The notes beneath the pieces were generated by a model. That model had not been told where the DNA came from. It saw only the letters and a list, made by a program, of their open reading frames with translations, and ran no database searches. From Datnioides undecimradiatus (taxonomy: Eukaryota > Chordata > Actinopteri > Lobotiformes > Datnioididae): 64,000 nucleotides of DNA. How positions within the stretch are numbered: position 1 is the first letter of the stretch; each line of letters opens with the position of its first letter. The translations under genes and the position numbers were made by a program. Location: the NCBI GenBank assembly GCA_008933995.1, contig WARS01000007.1:8921676-8985675 (forward strand), written 5' to 3'. Shown piece by piece: positions 35,001 through 46,390 of the stretch.

Positions 35001-36629
35001 TTACATTTGCCATTCAGCTTTCTCATGTATGAATTAATATACAAAAAATAAAATAATGTGGTTGTCACCTGCATTATTTGGGGTAATATTATGCTCTCTA
35101 AATCAAGAATTAATTGAATTAAATTAAAAAAAAACACAGGTGCATAACAATTTCTTCAGCTTGTTGCTACAAACTGTCATGTGATCACATTAACCACAAG
35201 AATCCACTCAGGAAAGCATAGAGGAGTTGATATGACTGAACTGATCTTTTTTTAACCAGTGCTGAATAAATATTTATACAAATATTTTAATATTTTTGAA
35301 AAAAAAAATTCTTTTCAAATCTCCATGTCAGTTCATAGAACTATCTTACAAAATATTGTATTGTGCCATGTCCAAGTAGCAAAAGAGTGAATAGAAAAGA
35401 GTGAGGTTGTTCAGGCTGACTCACTGTCACATTGTCATGACTCACTGGGGGCCATTGTTAAAGTTATCAAGTACACTTATCACAAGTCAGATATCTGCTG
35501 TGGAAAATGCCAATTTTTAACACTACAGGTGACAGCAGGTAACAAAACAATCAGCTAAAACGTTTACCTACTTAGCTGTCATTGAACTGTAAACATTAAA
35601 ACTTGAGCACCTCTGAGTCAGGCTCAACTTTTAGACCAACAGAGATTAGAACTGCAGCCAATAAATGTAGTGTCATACATTGAATGCTCCTTGCATCTTC
35701 TTATGCATTACAAAGATGTTGATCAAGTAAGTGAATGTCATAAAACTGGATCTTTTTATGGAAAACTGATTTTAATTTTGGGAAACAGGGCAGTACATTA
35801 GATTGCACATTAGATTAAGTCACTACACATTGGCACAAGGCAGATTAACTGCCTTTCTGCACAATCAGAACCTGTGGTTCACACAGGACGATCATCAGAC
35901 TGACCCCAACGTAGCTCTCACTCTGCAAAAAAACAGCAACAAAAAATGATTTTCAGGTGGTGTTGTGTTTCTCTTCAAGTTACACTCTGGTGAAATTGTA
36001 TATTATCATTATTAATTTCATAACAAATGTTTCCTCTGACCAGCTAAATTACACCAGAAAGAAAGGGTTTGGAGCTGAGAGTGCAGTTAAAACAGATTAT
36101 ACTGAGCGACGGACTATGAGTTTAAGTCTTGATCATGGGATGAAAAATTAAAAATAACAACAGACCTGGTTTGATCAAGAACCTAACACTGTGCATTTCA
36201 AGATATTCAAGCTTATATTAGAGGTTAATATTGTGCAGAGATGCGGTCCAGTAAAGTAGACACATGTCAGCCAATCAGAAACCAGGATTTCCTGCGGTGT
36301 GATTATTGTTATACATGAGGAGTCTGTGTGTGAAAGTCAGAGACTCACAGCAGGTGGGCTTGTCCACACGATCTATACACACACACGTACACACACTTTG
36401 TTTCACAGTTTCACACATTTTCACACAGTCTCTCTCTGTCTCTTCCTGTCTGTCAGTGTCAGTCACACTAATAGGGTGCAGTCAAGGCATCCGAGCATGA
36501 GACAGACAGAAAGAAAAAGGGGAGGAGAGAGAGAGGAGGTGGATGAGTGAGGTGTCACTCTGTTGTTCACGTGATTGATTTTCACCAACAGACCCACACA
36601 CACACACAGAAAAACACACACTGCACGTA
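35001..36629. other. Gene-free AT-rich region
   Basis: A-runs lie at 35126-35136 and 35300-35309. No exon is recognised. 36380-36470 is CA- and CT-rich and 36480-36550 purine-rich. A short CA tract lies at 36596-36609. Confidence 0.4.
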
Positions 36630-37200
36630 TACCTGATCTTCTGAGCTCAGTGTGTTCAGATGCAGACTGTCTCAACATTGTCCTGAACTTTAATGAAGAT
36701 AAATCTAATGCTTCTAGCTTCACCCTTAACACCATCCCGGCTCTGCTGCGGGACAAGCTCTCCCCACTCAGCATGCCTGACTCCACCTGTAGGTGGATCA
36801 TAGACATAGCTCTTGTCTGACAGGAAGCAGCACTGGGGAACGTGTCTCTGACCATCAGCACAGGCTGTGCTCCCTTCACCTTTCCCTGTACAACAACAGC
36901 TGCACCTCCAGTCATCAATCCAGCAGAGTTCTGAAGTTTACAGATGACACTGCTCTCACTGGGCTCATCTCTCATCTCATAAGCCTACAGGTGGGAGATT
37001 TACCATCTGGTGACCTGGTCTGACACAACAACAATTTGAAGCTCAACCCTCTGAGGACAGTTGCGATGGCTGTGGATTTCCCAAAGAGCTCAGCCCATCC
37101 ACAGCATCACCTTGTGTGACTCTCTCAGTCAAATCTGTGAACACCACAATCATCCACGACCTAAAGTAGAAGCTAAACTTCTGCTGCCACTAATTCTTGA
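36630..37200 (+). pseudogene. Decayed non-LTR retrotransposon reverse transcriptase
   Basis: Pieces of a LINE reverse transcriptase can be read in changing frames. LNTIPALLRDKLSPLSMPDS and STCRWIIDIALV correspond to the family's FSSAFNTI...L..KL...PDSTCRWI...LSDR region. CSLHLSLYNNSCTSSHQSS corresponds to the LSPLLFSLYTN region, followed by VLKFTDDTALTGLIS at about 36930-36970, the equivalent of the FADD catalytic box with Ala changed to Thr. Further on, NNLKLNPLRT and DFPKSS match the NNLELN..KT...DFRK block. At least two stops and several frame changes break it. Clade is probably the CR1/L2/Rex group. The 170-codon antisense frame over this region is a shadow. Confidence 0.75.
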
Positions 37201-37633
37201 CTTTTGTAGTCCTTGTTTAATTCGCCATTATGTCTGTTCTGATTTCATGTTTTTTTTTTCCTGTAAAATACTTCACAGAATACTTTACAAAGAAAAGTGC
37301 TATCTGAGTGTGTTATTATTAATATTTTTATTATTATTAACCATTAACCTGCTGATGCCACATGTAGTAAACTTTACTCTTGTTGTGACCACCTGAAAAT
37401 AATAATGCCCAAAAGAAGTGAAATATTCCTTTGAAGAGTCAGCTCACTGAAGAATACACGGTTTCTTCCCTGTGGTATCACTGGAGACAGTTTTGATTTT
37501 ATTGGGGATATTGTATTTCAGTGGCTGGAATCGTCATTAATACAAATTATATGACATGTATTCAGCTCAAAGACTCACCTGTGCAGCTGCCCTTGGAATT
37601 GGTATTCACAGTCACAACTGTGGCATGTGTGCC
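37201..37633. other. Gene-free AT-rich region
   Basis: Downstream flank of the LINE remnant. A T-run lies near 37250-37260. Nothing else is recognised. Confidence 0.4.
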
Positions 37634-37654
37634 TGTATGTGCATATGTGTGTGT

Positions 37655-37690
<36 letters not shown>

Positions 37691-37704
37691 ACGCGCGTGC
37701 ATGC
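37634..37704. repeat. (TG)n/(CG) microsatellite, Z-DNA prone
   Basis: 71 bases of uninterrupted purine-pyrimidine alternation, ending in a CACGCGCGTGCATGC block, which is also palindromic. A separate CA tract lies at 37851-37870. Confidence 0.95.
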
Positions 37705-40329
37705 CATGCAGGTGTCGTAGCAGTGGAAGATGTCTTGTGAACTGGAAGTGAGTCATTACAGTGTTGTGTGTCGGGTCGTTGCCCTCAGCAGTCGAGGCCT
37801 TGCAGGTTAACAAATGGATGATGCCACAGATTACAACACAGGGACAGATGGCACACACACACACACACACGCACACAGACACACAAACTTGTTGAGTACA
37901 TCACAGGTATGTGGGGACCAGTTTCGGCATCTGTTTGCTGTGTTAACATTCCCTAAAAAAACTTTCTATAGTGACAAAGATGTATTAGTTCACAGTTTGT
38001 GGTCCTGTGAATATCAGTTACTGCAGTTTTAAGAAGTAGCTTGTCCCTGTACTTACCCTGTACTTACAGCTGGTATTTAAAAAAATGGATCCCATAAACA
38101 TCAAATATAAGAAGCTGATCAATGATTTAATACATATTTCTAATCTATCTTGATCACACTATTAGAGTTCAACTAGAATTCTTTTCCTCTTTACCTAAGT
38201 TGTATGCAGTTCCTGTTTCTGCTGATGATTTACTAATTTCTCTACTACATCAAATTAAAACCACTAATAAAATAACAGAAAATATATTTTTAAAAATGAT
38301 TCAAATACAACTGACTTCCTTGGAGACATCTAGACTCAGTTTCTTTCAGCTCAGGTTAATGAGACATGATCATTTGAATAAACTGTTGGTCTGTATTGCT
38401 CTTCTACTAATCCAATATAACATATATAATAATATAATGTAATTTTAGAAACTCAGAAACTAAGTTTACACTAACTACACTGTTGTTTTACAATCTTACA
38501 ATGTCTTGAACAGTAAGGTTACAGTATAGAGGACTATAATTTTACAGGACTTTTCAATTAATGGTGAGCTGCTTTCCAGTGTCCCAGGATTTCACGAATA
38601 TGTAGAAACACAGGTTTTAAAAACGATTTTCAAAAAAATCCTCCCTCAGACTGGAGGTCCTGGAAGCTTTGATTTCCTCTGTTCAGACAGAGACGCTACG
38701 CTTCAGTCTGAATAAAGTTCAAACAGACTCATCAGCTGTTGTTTTCCTTCAGCGGCTGTGAGCCACTCTCAGCCGCAGGATGAAGAGCAGAAATTGAAGG
38801 TCAGACGTCTAATTGATGTTTTAATTAACTTATTAACCATATGGCTCTTTGTAATTCCATGAGGCCGACTTTGACTGCGTGACGACAATGTTGGAGCGAA
38901 GAGAGAGACAAGTCTGCAGCCACACTGGCAGCTCGGTGAAGCTGCACATCTTACTGTAAAGAAAACCAGTGTCTGTGATCATAAAAGGTCCAGTGTTTGC
39001 TTGTGATCCTCAGCGGTAATGCTGAAGTAAATGTAAGTATCAGATGTTTATTATGTAGTTAGAAGGCTTTATCAGGTTTGCAGAATGAAAGAGTCGGATG
39101 TGGCCAGCCTCCAAAAACATTGCATTCATATGCTGTACGACTAAAAGGTTTTTTCCAAGTATGTTTTACAAAAACTGTAATTGCTCTCTGGATTATGTTC
39201 TTTGGTAATGTTTTCACGACTCCTGGAAATGCTACATGTGTTTACAAAGACAACACCAGACAATACCCAATGTCAGGCTTGTCAGAAAAACACTGGAAAA
39301 TATAGCAGTTCAGCTGAAAAACTATGAAAACAAAAGTCCCATCTCATCAGTTTTGAGTTTTTCAGTATTAACCTTTGTCTTCTGCTCTGACATGTGAAAT
39401 CACTCTGAATTCCAGCAACTTAATGGACAGAAACGCCAAACACCTGACCTGCTGTCCGAGTTACCTTAGTGGTTTTGTAAATGCTCAGTCTGGTGTCAAA
39501 CAAAAAGATTTTATTCAACCAGATTTCGTAGCTTGTGAATGGAGCTCATCCATGACCTCAAAAACAGCGCTTGTAATAAATAAATCCAAATTAATGGTCA
39601 ACTTGTTAAAGCTGTCAGAGCTTTCTACCACACCTCACAGCCCTCATCAGCGTATGGAAAGAGATCTTTACAAAACATCAGAACTCTCAAGTGAATTAAT
39701 CATTTTCACACACAAACAGCACTTTCAGATTGAGCCATCTTATTCTTAGCTGAACAGGCTGAAAGCAGCAGCTCCAATTTTGAATTTTCTTAAAAATATC
39801 CTGTAATTGCATATAACTATTGCTCATAATTGCTTTAAAAGTTCCACTCCATCGAAGACTACAGCCCTAATATTGACCCAAATCAAAAACGATGTCAGAA
39901 ATCTTTGCTGTTTGATCACAGCCATGCTAGCAACATGATAATTACTTTAATGTTGCCGATTGTACCACTGAGTAGCAGCTCTTCACCCTACTGTTATTCT
40001 TTCCTTTCCGTGTGTCTTCTTCATTTATTCTGTTTGTTGTTTTGTGTGTTTCTGGTTTTTGATGTTGTTTTTCTCGTTATTTTCGGTCTGGTTTGAGGGT
40101 CGAGATGATTTTTTTTGGGGGGGGGGAATTCCTCCAGGCTTCGTCTATCGCCTGCAGCGTTTGCATTTATTCTCTCAAAGCTGTTATCATCTGCTAAACT
40201 GAACCAAAGGAAGGTTAATAATAACAACATGATGCTCACTGACTTCTGCAGGAGCATCTGATTCAGACTTGAGCTCGGTTTGTGTCTGTGTCTGTGGTAA
40301 AACTCCTGCAGGGGAAACATCTCATGTCA
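37705..40329. other. Gene-free region
   Basis: No exon is recognised. A 124-codon + frame at 39375-39749 has no domain and is not called. 38740-38900 is a possible regulatory element, listed separately. A G-run (GGGGGGGGG) lies near 40118-40127. Confidence 0.4.
38740..38900. promoter_or_regulatory. Candidate conserved non-coding element
   Basis: GACGTCTAATTGATGTTTTA, ATTAACTTATTAACCATATG and GCTCTTTGTAATTCCATGAG lie end to end in unique sequence. This density of TAAT/ATTA cores flanked by GC-balanced DNA is typical of homeodomain-bound enhancers. No alignment could be made. Confidence 0.3.
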
Positions 40330-40800
40330 TTAGTAAATGTATCACATTGTTATTATGCCATGGTATGTCACATCATACATCATGTTGCGGTACCATGACA
40401 TTGCATCATGGCATTATGTGATACTGTTACTGTAATTCTATGGTTTATTATTGTGTTATCTTGCATTACAAGATTTTTACATTACATTTTGTTAAGTCTT
40501 GCTTTTTCGACTTACATTATGTTACTAAATGGTACTATGTAGAATAACAATATGTAACTTTGTTTTATAGTGTTATTCTTACGTAAATGTAATCTACATT
40601 ATGTTTATTTGTTACATTATGCTAGTGTGTAAGTAGTTATTATGGTTTATTCTGTTGCCTGGTGTTACATTCATTTGTGTGTTATATTGGGGTGTGTTAC
40701 TTTGTGTTACGTTACATTATGCTACTTTCATGTTAAAATGTTAGTTTTATTAAATTTTTCCAGTTTACATTACATCTCACATAGTGCTGTTATGTTGTAT
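40330..40800. repeat. Degenerate TTACATTATGTTAC minisatellite
   Basis: Imperfect 13-18-base units built on TTACATTATG/GTTAC recur throughout. Examples are CTTACATTATGTTACTAAAT near 40512, TACATTATGTTTATTTGTTA near 40592 and ACGTTACATTATGCTACTTT near 40708. Open frames here (for example VTLCYVTLCY) are repeat-derived. Confidence 0.75.
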
Positions 40801-43502
40801 TTTGTTGTAAATGCAAATGTGGTATTGGACTCAGGCAAAAGCAGAGGATTTAACTGGTTGAAGACAACAGCTTAAGCTGACTACCACCCCCACCCCTGCC
40901 TCCATCAGTGTGTGTCCCAGGGTCAGACTGTCTATTTCAGTATGAAAGTCCTAGAGGCGGCCCGGTGACCCTGGAGGTTCTGCTGCCTCTGAGATACCAG
41001 CCCTGAAATTAACAACCTGCCCTCGTCTCCTCCTTCACCCCATCCACCTCCTCCTCTGCCTCACCCTGTTCCTCTTTTATCTTTTATCATTTCTTCCTTC
41101 TCTCTTCTCTCCTCTGTTTTAATTCTCAGTCATTTCCTCCACTCACCATTCTTTCTCCTCTCTCCTCCTCTAACTCTGCTCTTCTTCATCTTGTTTTCAC
41201 ACAGACTTGTCTGTCCTTCCATCCTCATTTTCTTTTTTGTTCTTCATCACTTTCTGCCATCGACCTCCTGGCCTTTCTGTACTCATCTCCTTTCATCTTC
41301 CTTCAGGTATTTCATCTTCAGCCATAAACAGGGAGGGCTCTCGCTGTCTTTAAACACTTTTGTTTTTTGCTGTTAAGATAATATTAAATTGAACTGAAAT
41401 TAAGATAAATTTTACTGAGAAATCAGAATTTATATTCTTTGTCGTGTTCGTTTTTTTATTTTTCACTTGTGAGCTTTTCTGGTCAAACTTGTTATTACAA
41501 CTGACATTGTCGGTAATGCAGTTTAATTGATGCAACATCTGTATGAAGAAACAAAAAATGATTAATATCACTTTAGTTCTGGTATGGTTAGGCACCTGAG
41601 AGCCACCCATATTGTTTTGTCCTGTCCGTGACTCCATACTACTACTTTTCGGTTTCCAAGACTACTTGTTGCTGCGAGTTTTGACCGGCTGGTCATCATC
41701 ACACCTGTGCCTATTAAAAAGAGGCAGCAAACACCAGCTGTCCCTATCCATGTGGGATGAACACGACACTAAGAGTGTAGAGGCTACAGTCTTAGTCAGT
41801 GTTGAAAGCACATGAGTAAAAAGGAACATTGCCTGTGAATCACTGTTAACCACGTCTGCTAGCAATGCCAGTCGTCATGGCAAATGCTCACCCGGAGGGT
41901 TTGTTTCCACAAATGTGTACAGGCCTCTTTTATCCCCTTTTGAAAAATTGAAAAAATATGCACAATAGCTAAGAAGCATTATAGTTAGATTTCCACAAGC
42001 ATGAGTGGGAATACAAATTTTATTTTGACTTTAAACAAAGAAATCAGACTGAAAGTGCAAAGTCCCATTGGAATCGTCTAGAAACAGCCACAATATGAAA
42101 GAAAAAACAACAGAGCCTCACCGGTACTGGGGTTAAAAAGTAATGTTTACAACGGGGTTCATCATCTGGAGAGCAGGAATGAGGACTATCACGAGCTACG
42201 GTATTAGGGAGCAGTAAATTTATTGGTAGTGGTCGTGATACTAGTGGTAACCGTTTCACGTTACTTCCTCCATAGAAGAGCAGGGGCGACTCAACAAAGT
42301 TTGTAATGAAGAGTTGATATTGACTCCGCACACACCCGCAGACACACTCAGATGAGCTGTGGGAGTTGAATCACACTTCACCTTTTTTCAGCTCACCCTT
42401 GTGGAACAAAACTCATCATCCCAGACATCGTTTCTGTCTCGCCTCACACTCTCTCTCTCCCTCCCCATCCTTTCTACTCTAACCACTCAGTGACACAGAG
42501 AGGGAGGTCAGCGTGCATCTCCCTGCTGAATACCAGAGTCATTATTCAAACTTTTTGGATTTCTATACGAAGTCTGAGGCGTTCCCACATGTAGGAATAA
42601 AAATAAAATAGATCTGTTTTGGAATTCACAGTGATGTGCCTGTGAGTTATTGATCATATACTGGCAATCCTGCTGAGGACCGGAATAAATCATTCACTCA
42701 TTAAATGAGTCAGACAGTATTTAAGTGGTATGATTGTATTTCCAAGTAAGGCAAAAACAGATTCCTGCTGGTTGCTGTCTGATGCCCTGCTTCACTGTTG
42801 TTACTGACTTTAAATTAAAGTTCATGGAGTGTCCACAAGGCAGCTTTAACCTAAAATGTCTCAACAAACAAAATTTCAGTGTTTTGAGCCCTTGAGGTCT
42901 GAGACATGTATCCATCTTTTCTCATAACACATTTCTTGTAATTATTTGGGCCCTTAAAACTTCAATTCAACTCTTGTTCAGACACAGTTAACGTCGCTAC
43001 CAGACAGAGGAGAGGTAAAGTAAGCTTTCAGGGTCCAAAGAGCCGGCTGGGGTTCATGTAGGCAGGAATAATTAGTAATAATGTATCAGTTTCAGTTTGT
43101 CTGTGTAAACTTTATCTGTCACTATCAAATAAATACATAATTAATAAAGAATGAGGTGTGGTAGAAATGTGAAAAGAATGTAAATCTCAATAAAAAGAAC
43201 CAAAATAATCTGAGCTCAGTTTGGGACATGTGTTGAGATGTGTGTTGACACGTGCTGACATGTTGTGAGTGATGGGATGGACTCACCAGGTGTGTCCCAG
43301 TGAGCTCCCATAAAGCACCACATGGCTGAAGTATCAATAATATTATTAAAGTTTAGACTTCAGACCGTGCGAATATTTCAGCTTAGTGAGTCCAGCAGCT
43401 CTCAGGTGTTCTGAAGCCAAAACACCTTCAAACACAACGATTGATCACTTTAATGAATGACTAAGACACACAGCTGGGACTCTCTCTTTCTCTTCCTCTA
43501 AC

Positions 43503-43503
<1 letters not shown>
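40801..43503. other. Gene-free region with a pyrimidine-rich tract
   Basis: 41020-41300 is strongly C/T-rich on the + strand. A 95-codon minus frame at 42044-42331 has no recognised domain. A CT-rich tract lies at 42440-42480. No exon is supported. Confidence 0.45.

Positions 43504-43540
<37 letters not shown>
43504..43540. repeat. (AC)n microsatellite
   Basis: About 18 uninterrupted AC units. Confidence 0.95.
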
Positions 43541-43542
<2 letters not shown>

Positions 43543-44700
43543 AGTTTTTAAAGTGCAACCAGTGTTTTTTGGGGTTTTTTTTCAGTGTTTACTTCCCAAT
43601 CTGTGATTAGCAGGACTGTTGGAAAATAATAGATGGCATTTAACAAACTCCATTACTCTCTATAATGGGACATCTCATTGTGATTTATGCAGGTGCAACA
43701 CAGTTATTAGTAGTTTTTGAAGAAATAATTGGAAATAATGAATATTTATGTTACATGTTAGAATTTGACATGCTTTGATTCAATTTGTGACGCCACCTTT
43801 CAAAAAGGGAAAACCGATTAACTTAGTCTCATACAAATGTATACTAAACCATGTGACTAAATGTGTGTGTGCATGTGTAAACATATATAACTCTGTTTCT
43901 TTAAATCTGTTTACACAGTCACACTTGGGGGATTCCAATTCCAATTCAAGTCCCCACAAGGAAAATCATTAAACTTTAGAGTGAGGATGAAGCCAATGTA
44001 AGGAAAAGGTATTGGAATCACAAAGTGTGTGTATGTGGTTGTCTACATGTTTTGTATGGCCCGGTACATTTATGCTCTGCATTCATATGACCCATGTGCA
44101 CACGTGTAAACATGCATGTAAAGTCAGAAACACCGCTCTGTTTGTGTAACTATGTCTAAGTCCAATTCAAAGTAGATGTATGTGATCTGTGTATCTGTAT
44201 AAAGGTATAGGTTAGGCAAGTGGATGGTTAGTTGACCCTGCGTCTGTATAACTAACATCGCCTTAGCAATGTGGTGAAGCCAACAACCCACTAACCTACA
44301 GGGGATCACAGCTCAGACTGTGAAAAAACATCTTGTTGGCACGCTGCTCTGCGAGCTGAAGCTTCAGCAGTGTTTATCTGTTTAATCCTTTCCTTAAACA
44401 GGGAGCCTTACTGAAGTCAATATCCTTTTCTCAAGAGAAAAAAAAGAAAAATAAAGATGCAGTTGGACAAAACTTGGACAGACAAAGAGACAGTTCACTG
44501 ACACTCATCATATATTTTTACAATTAGGAAAAGCAAACCAAGAGGACAAGGATGTAAGAGAGAGAAGAGGAGAGAAGCATGGATGCAATATCGCCAGTCA
44601 GGCACAGAGAAGATTCTAGATTATATAATGGTCTTACAACTACAAGAAGACACACGTAACACCAGACCTTCACTTTGCTTGATTAGTGTTAACATGGTCC
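43541..44700. other. Gene-free region
   Basis: Includes CCCCACAAGG near 43952-43961, of the GGGGACCTTGTGGGG type common in fish (TG)-flanked repeats, and an A-rich run near 44437-44452. No gene is seen. Confidence 0.4.
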
Positions 44701-46390
44701 TTAACCCTCCTCTTATGTTCATTTGTCAGGAACAGCAATGGTGTTCCCAGGTCAATTTGACCCGGTGCATGTTTAATTATCCAAATGACGTCTGAAACCA
44801 AAAAAATCCTAACAAGTATTGTTAATATTTCATTACTAACTCCATTACTAACTATTCTATCAATATTTAGCGCAATGCTGTTCCACCTCAGCAGGGAGTT
44901 CAGCCCTGTTCTTTCGGACAGTTCCGACCATTGTGAGCTTCCTCTTTAGAAGCTCCTGATGTCACAGGTTGTCACAGGTTATGTTGTGCCCCTTGAGACC
45001 CTGTGCCATGTCGATCACGACCCTTGTGCCCTGATTCTTCTCTGGGGCTCCTCCAACTGGCTTTCCAGTGTAAACCTGCATGTTCAATGCATAGCTGGTG
45101 TTTGCATCACATGCTGCCCAGATTTTTATCCCATATTTAGCTGGTTTGGAAGGCATGTATTGCCTAAATGGGCAGCGACCTCTGAATGCCACCAGTCTTT
45201 CATCCACTGTGATATTAGGGCCTGGGTTATAGAGTAGTAGAAGTTGCTCTACCCACTTGTCCCACACTGTCCAAATAGCTGCCAGCTTGCCTCTCTTCCG
45301 TCTACCAGCCCTTGTGTCTCGATTATCAAATCGGATTACTCTGGAGAAAATGTGAAAAGTCTCCAGAGACATTGTGGCTTGAAATATAGCCCTGCCTGTC
45401 TCTGCATCCCACAGACTGGCTGTCGATTCATCCTTTGACTTATAGACCCCAGCCAGGATGAGGAGCCCCAAATATGCATCTAAATGTGTTTTGTCCAGCT
45501 CCTTCCACTTCTCCCCAAAACCACGCCTCCCGTCTAGATTAGTCATTTCCAGAATGATTTTCTGTATTGAATCTGGCACGACCAGCTCAAATGCTGACTT
45601 GATGTCAGTCACACGAGTCACTGCCATCCTAGTGGGCCCTGGCACTGTCTTTATTTTCTGCAGACAGTTTTGCCTGACGCATATTTGGGGATGAAAACCA
45701 CTGTATTTCACCATTTTTTGACATGAATGTCTTGCTTGGAGGAACAGGAATAGCATTTCCCTCATCTGGTTCAAAATCAGAATCATTAGAATCAGAATTT
45801 AGCTCAAGATAGTCTTCAACTTCAGACACATACTCCTCTATTTCACTCTCATGATCAATGATGACTTCCGGAGCCTCCTGGACTGTCATCTTTTTGCTTC
45901 TGCTGCTCATATTGTAAAGGTCTGCCTGACAGAGTGTAATGTTGGTAAGACTCCCATGCAGAGAATCTTTTATATGTTTTGCCCCTCCCCTGTTGAGTGT
46001 CCACTGAATGTGGATGGAGTTTTCCCGCGAGAATATAAATGGTTCTCGTCAAAAGTCATAACACCTGCACGTGTGTGTGTGTGTGTGTGTGTGATTGGGG
46101 TGAAATATGTCTCACAGTTGCAAAGAAAGAAATAGTCTGACATTTTTGACACCCTTTTACCTCCAGTTTGACTGCTGGGTCAAATTGACCCGAACAGTAT
46201 CTATGTGATATAAACATGCAGGGGGTGGTTGCAAATATGTGAGATGAACCATTTTCATATTATATGTTGATTACACAAATTAAGGCAAGCAGAAGAAGTT
46301 TCATACTGAAAAAATACTTTTAACTATTTTTCCTAGATGTTCAAACTTTAAAACGGGTCAATTTGACCCGTAACATAACAGGAGGGTTAA
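44701..46390 (-). mobile_element. piggyBac element, internally deleted
   Basis: The element is flanked by TTAA on both sides (44701-44704 and 46387-46390), the piggyBac target site. Terminal inverted repeats are CCCTCCTCTTATGTT (44705-44719) and, at the other end in complement, CCCTCCTGTTATGTT (46372-46386), with one mismatch in 15. Three copies of a palindromic motif of the type GGGTCAATTTGACCC lie near the ends: 44750-44764 (first base changed), 46177-46191 and 46355-46369. A (GT)n tract sits inside at 46071-46093. The transposase on the minus strand is defective, so the copy can move only with help from another source. Confidence 0.93.
44890..45910 (-). pseudogene. piggyBac transposase (PGBD4-like), frameshifted and C-terminally truncated
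   Basis: It starts at the ATG at 45910 with an acidic N-terminus (SEIEEYVSEVEDYLELNSDS) as in PGBD4-type proteins. Around 45640-45655 the reading frame changes, and homology continues as GPTRMAVTRVTDIKSAFELV and onward through the DDE_Tnp_1_7 domain. LGLLILAGVYKSKDESTASL, FHIFSRVIRFDNRDTR, the first catalytic Asp in ITVDERLVAFRGR, KPAKYGIKIWAACD, and the second Asp in ITCDNL are visible. Directly after CDN, a stop appears where GTCACAGGTT is present twice (near 44958-44977). A further family-like stretch (LLKRKLTMVGTVRKN) follows in another frame to about 44895. The rest of the catalytic core, including the third Asp, and the Cys-rich C-terminus are gone. Confidence 0.92.

Noticed and set aside
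36463-36975. 170-codon open frame on the minus strand
   Set aside because: It is antisense to the decayed LINE reverse transcriptase, which is readable on the + strand.
39375-39749. 124-codon open frame on the + strand
   Set aside because: No family resemblance, no exon signals, AT-rich codon use like the surrounding non-coding DNA.
42044-42331. 95-codon minus frame with mixed composition
   Set aside because: It looked more protein-like than most, but no domain, splice site or homologous family could be named.
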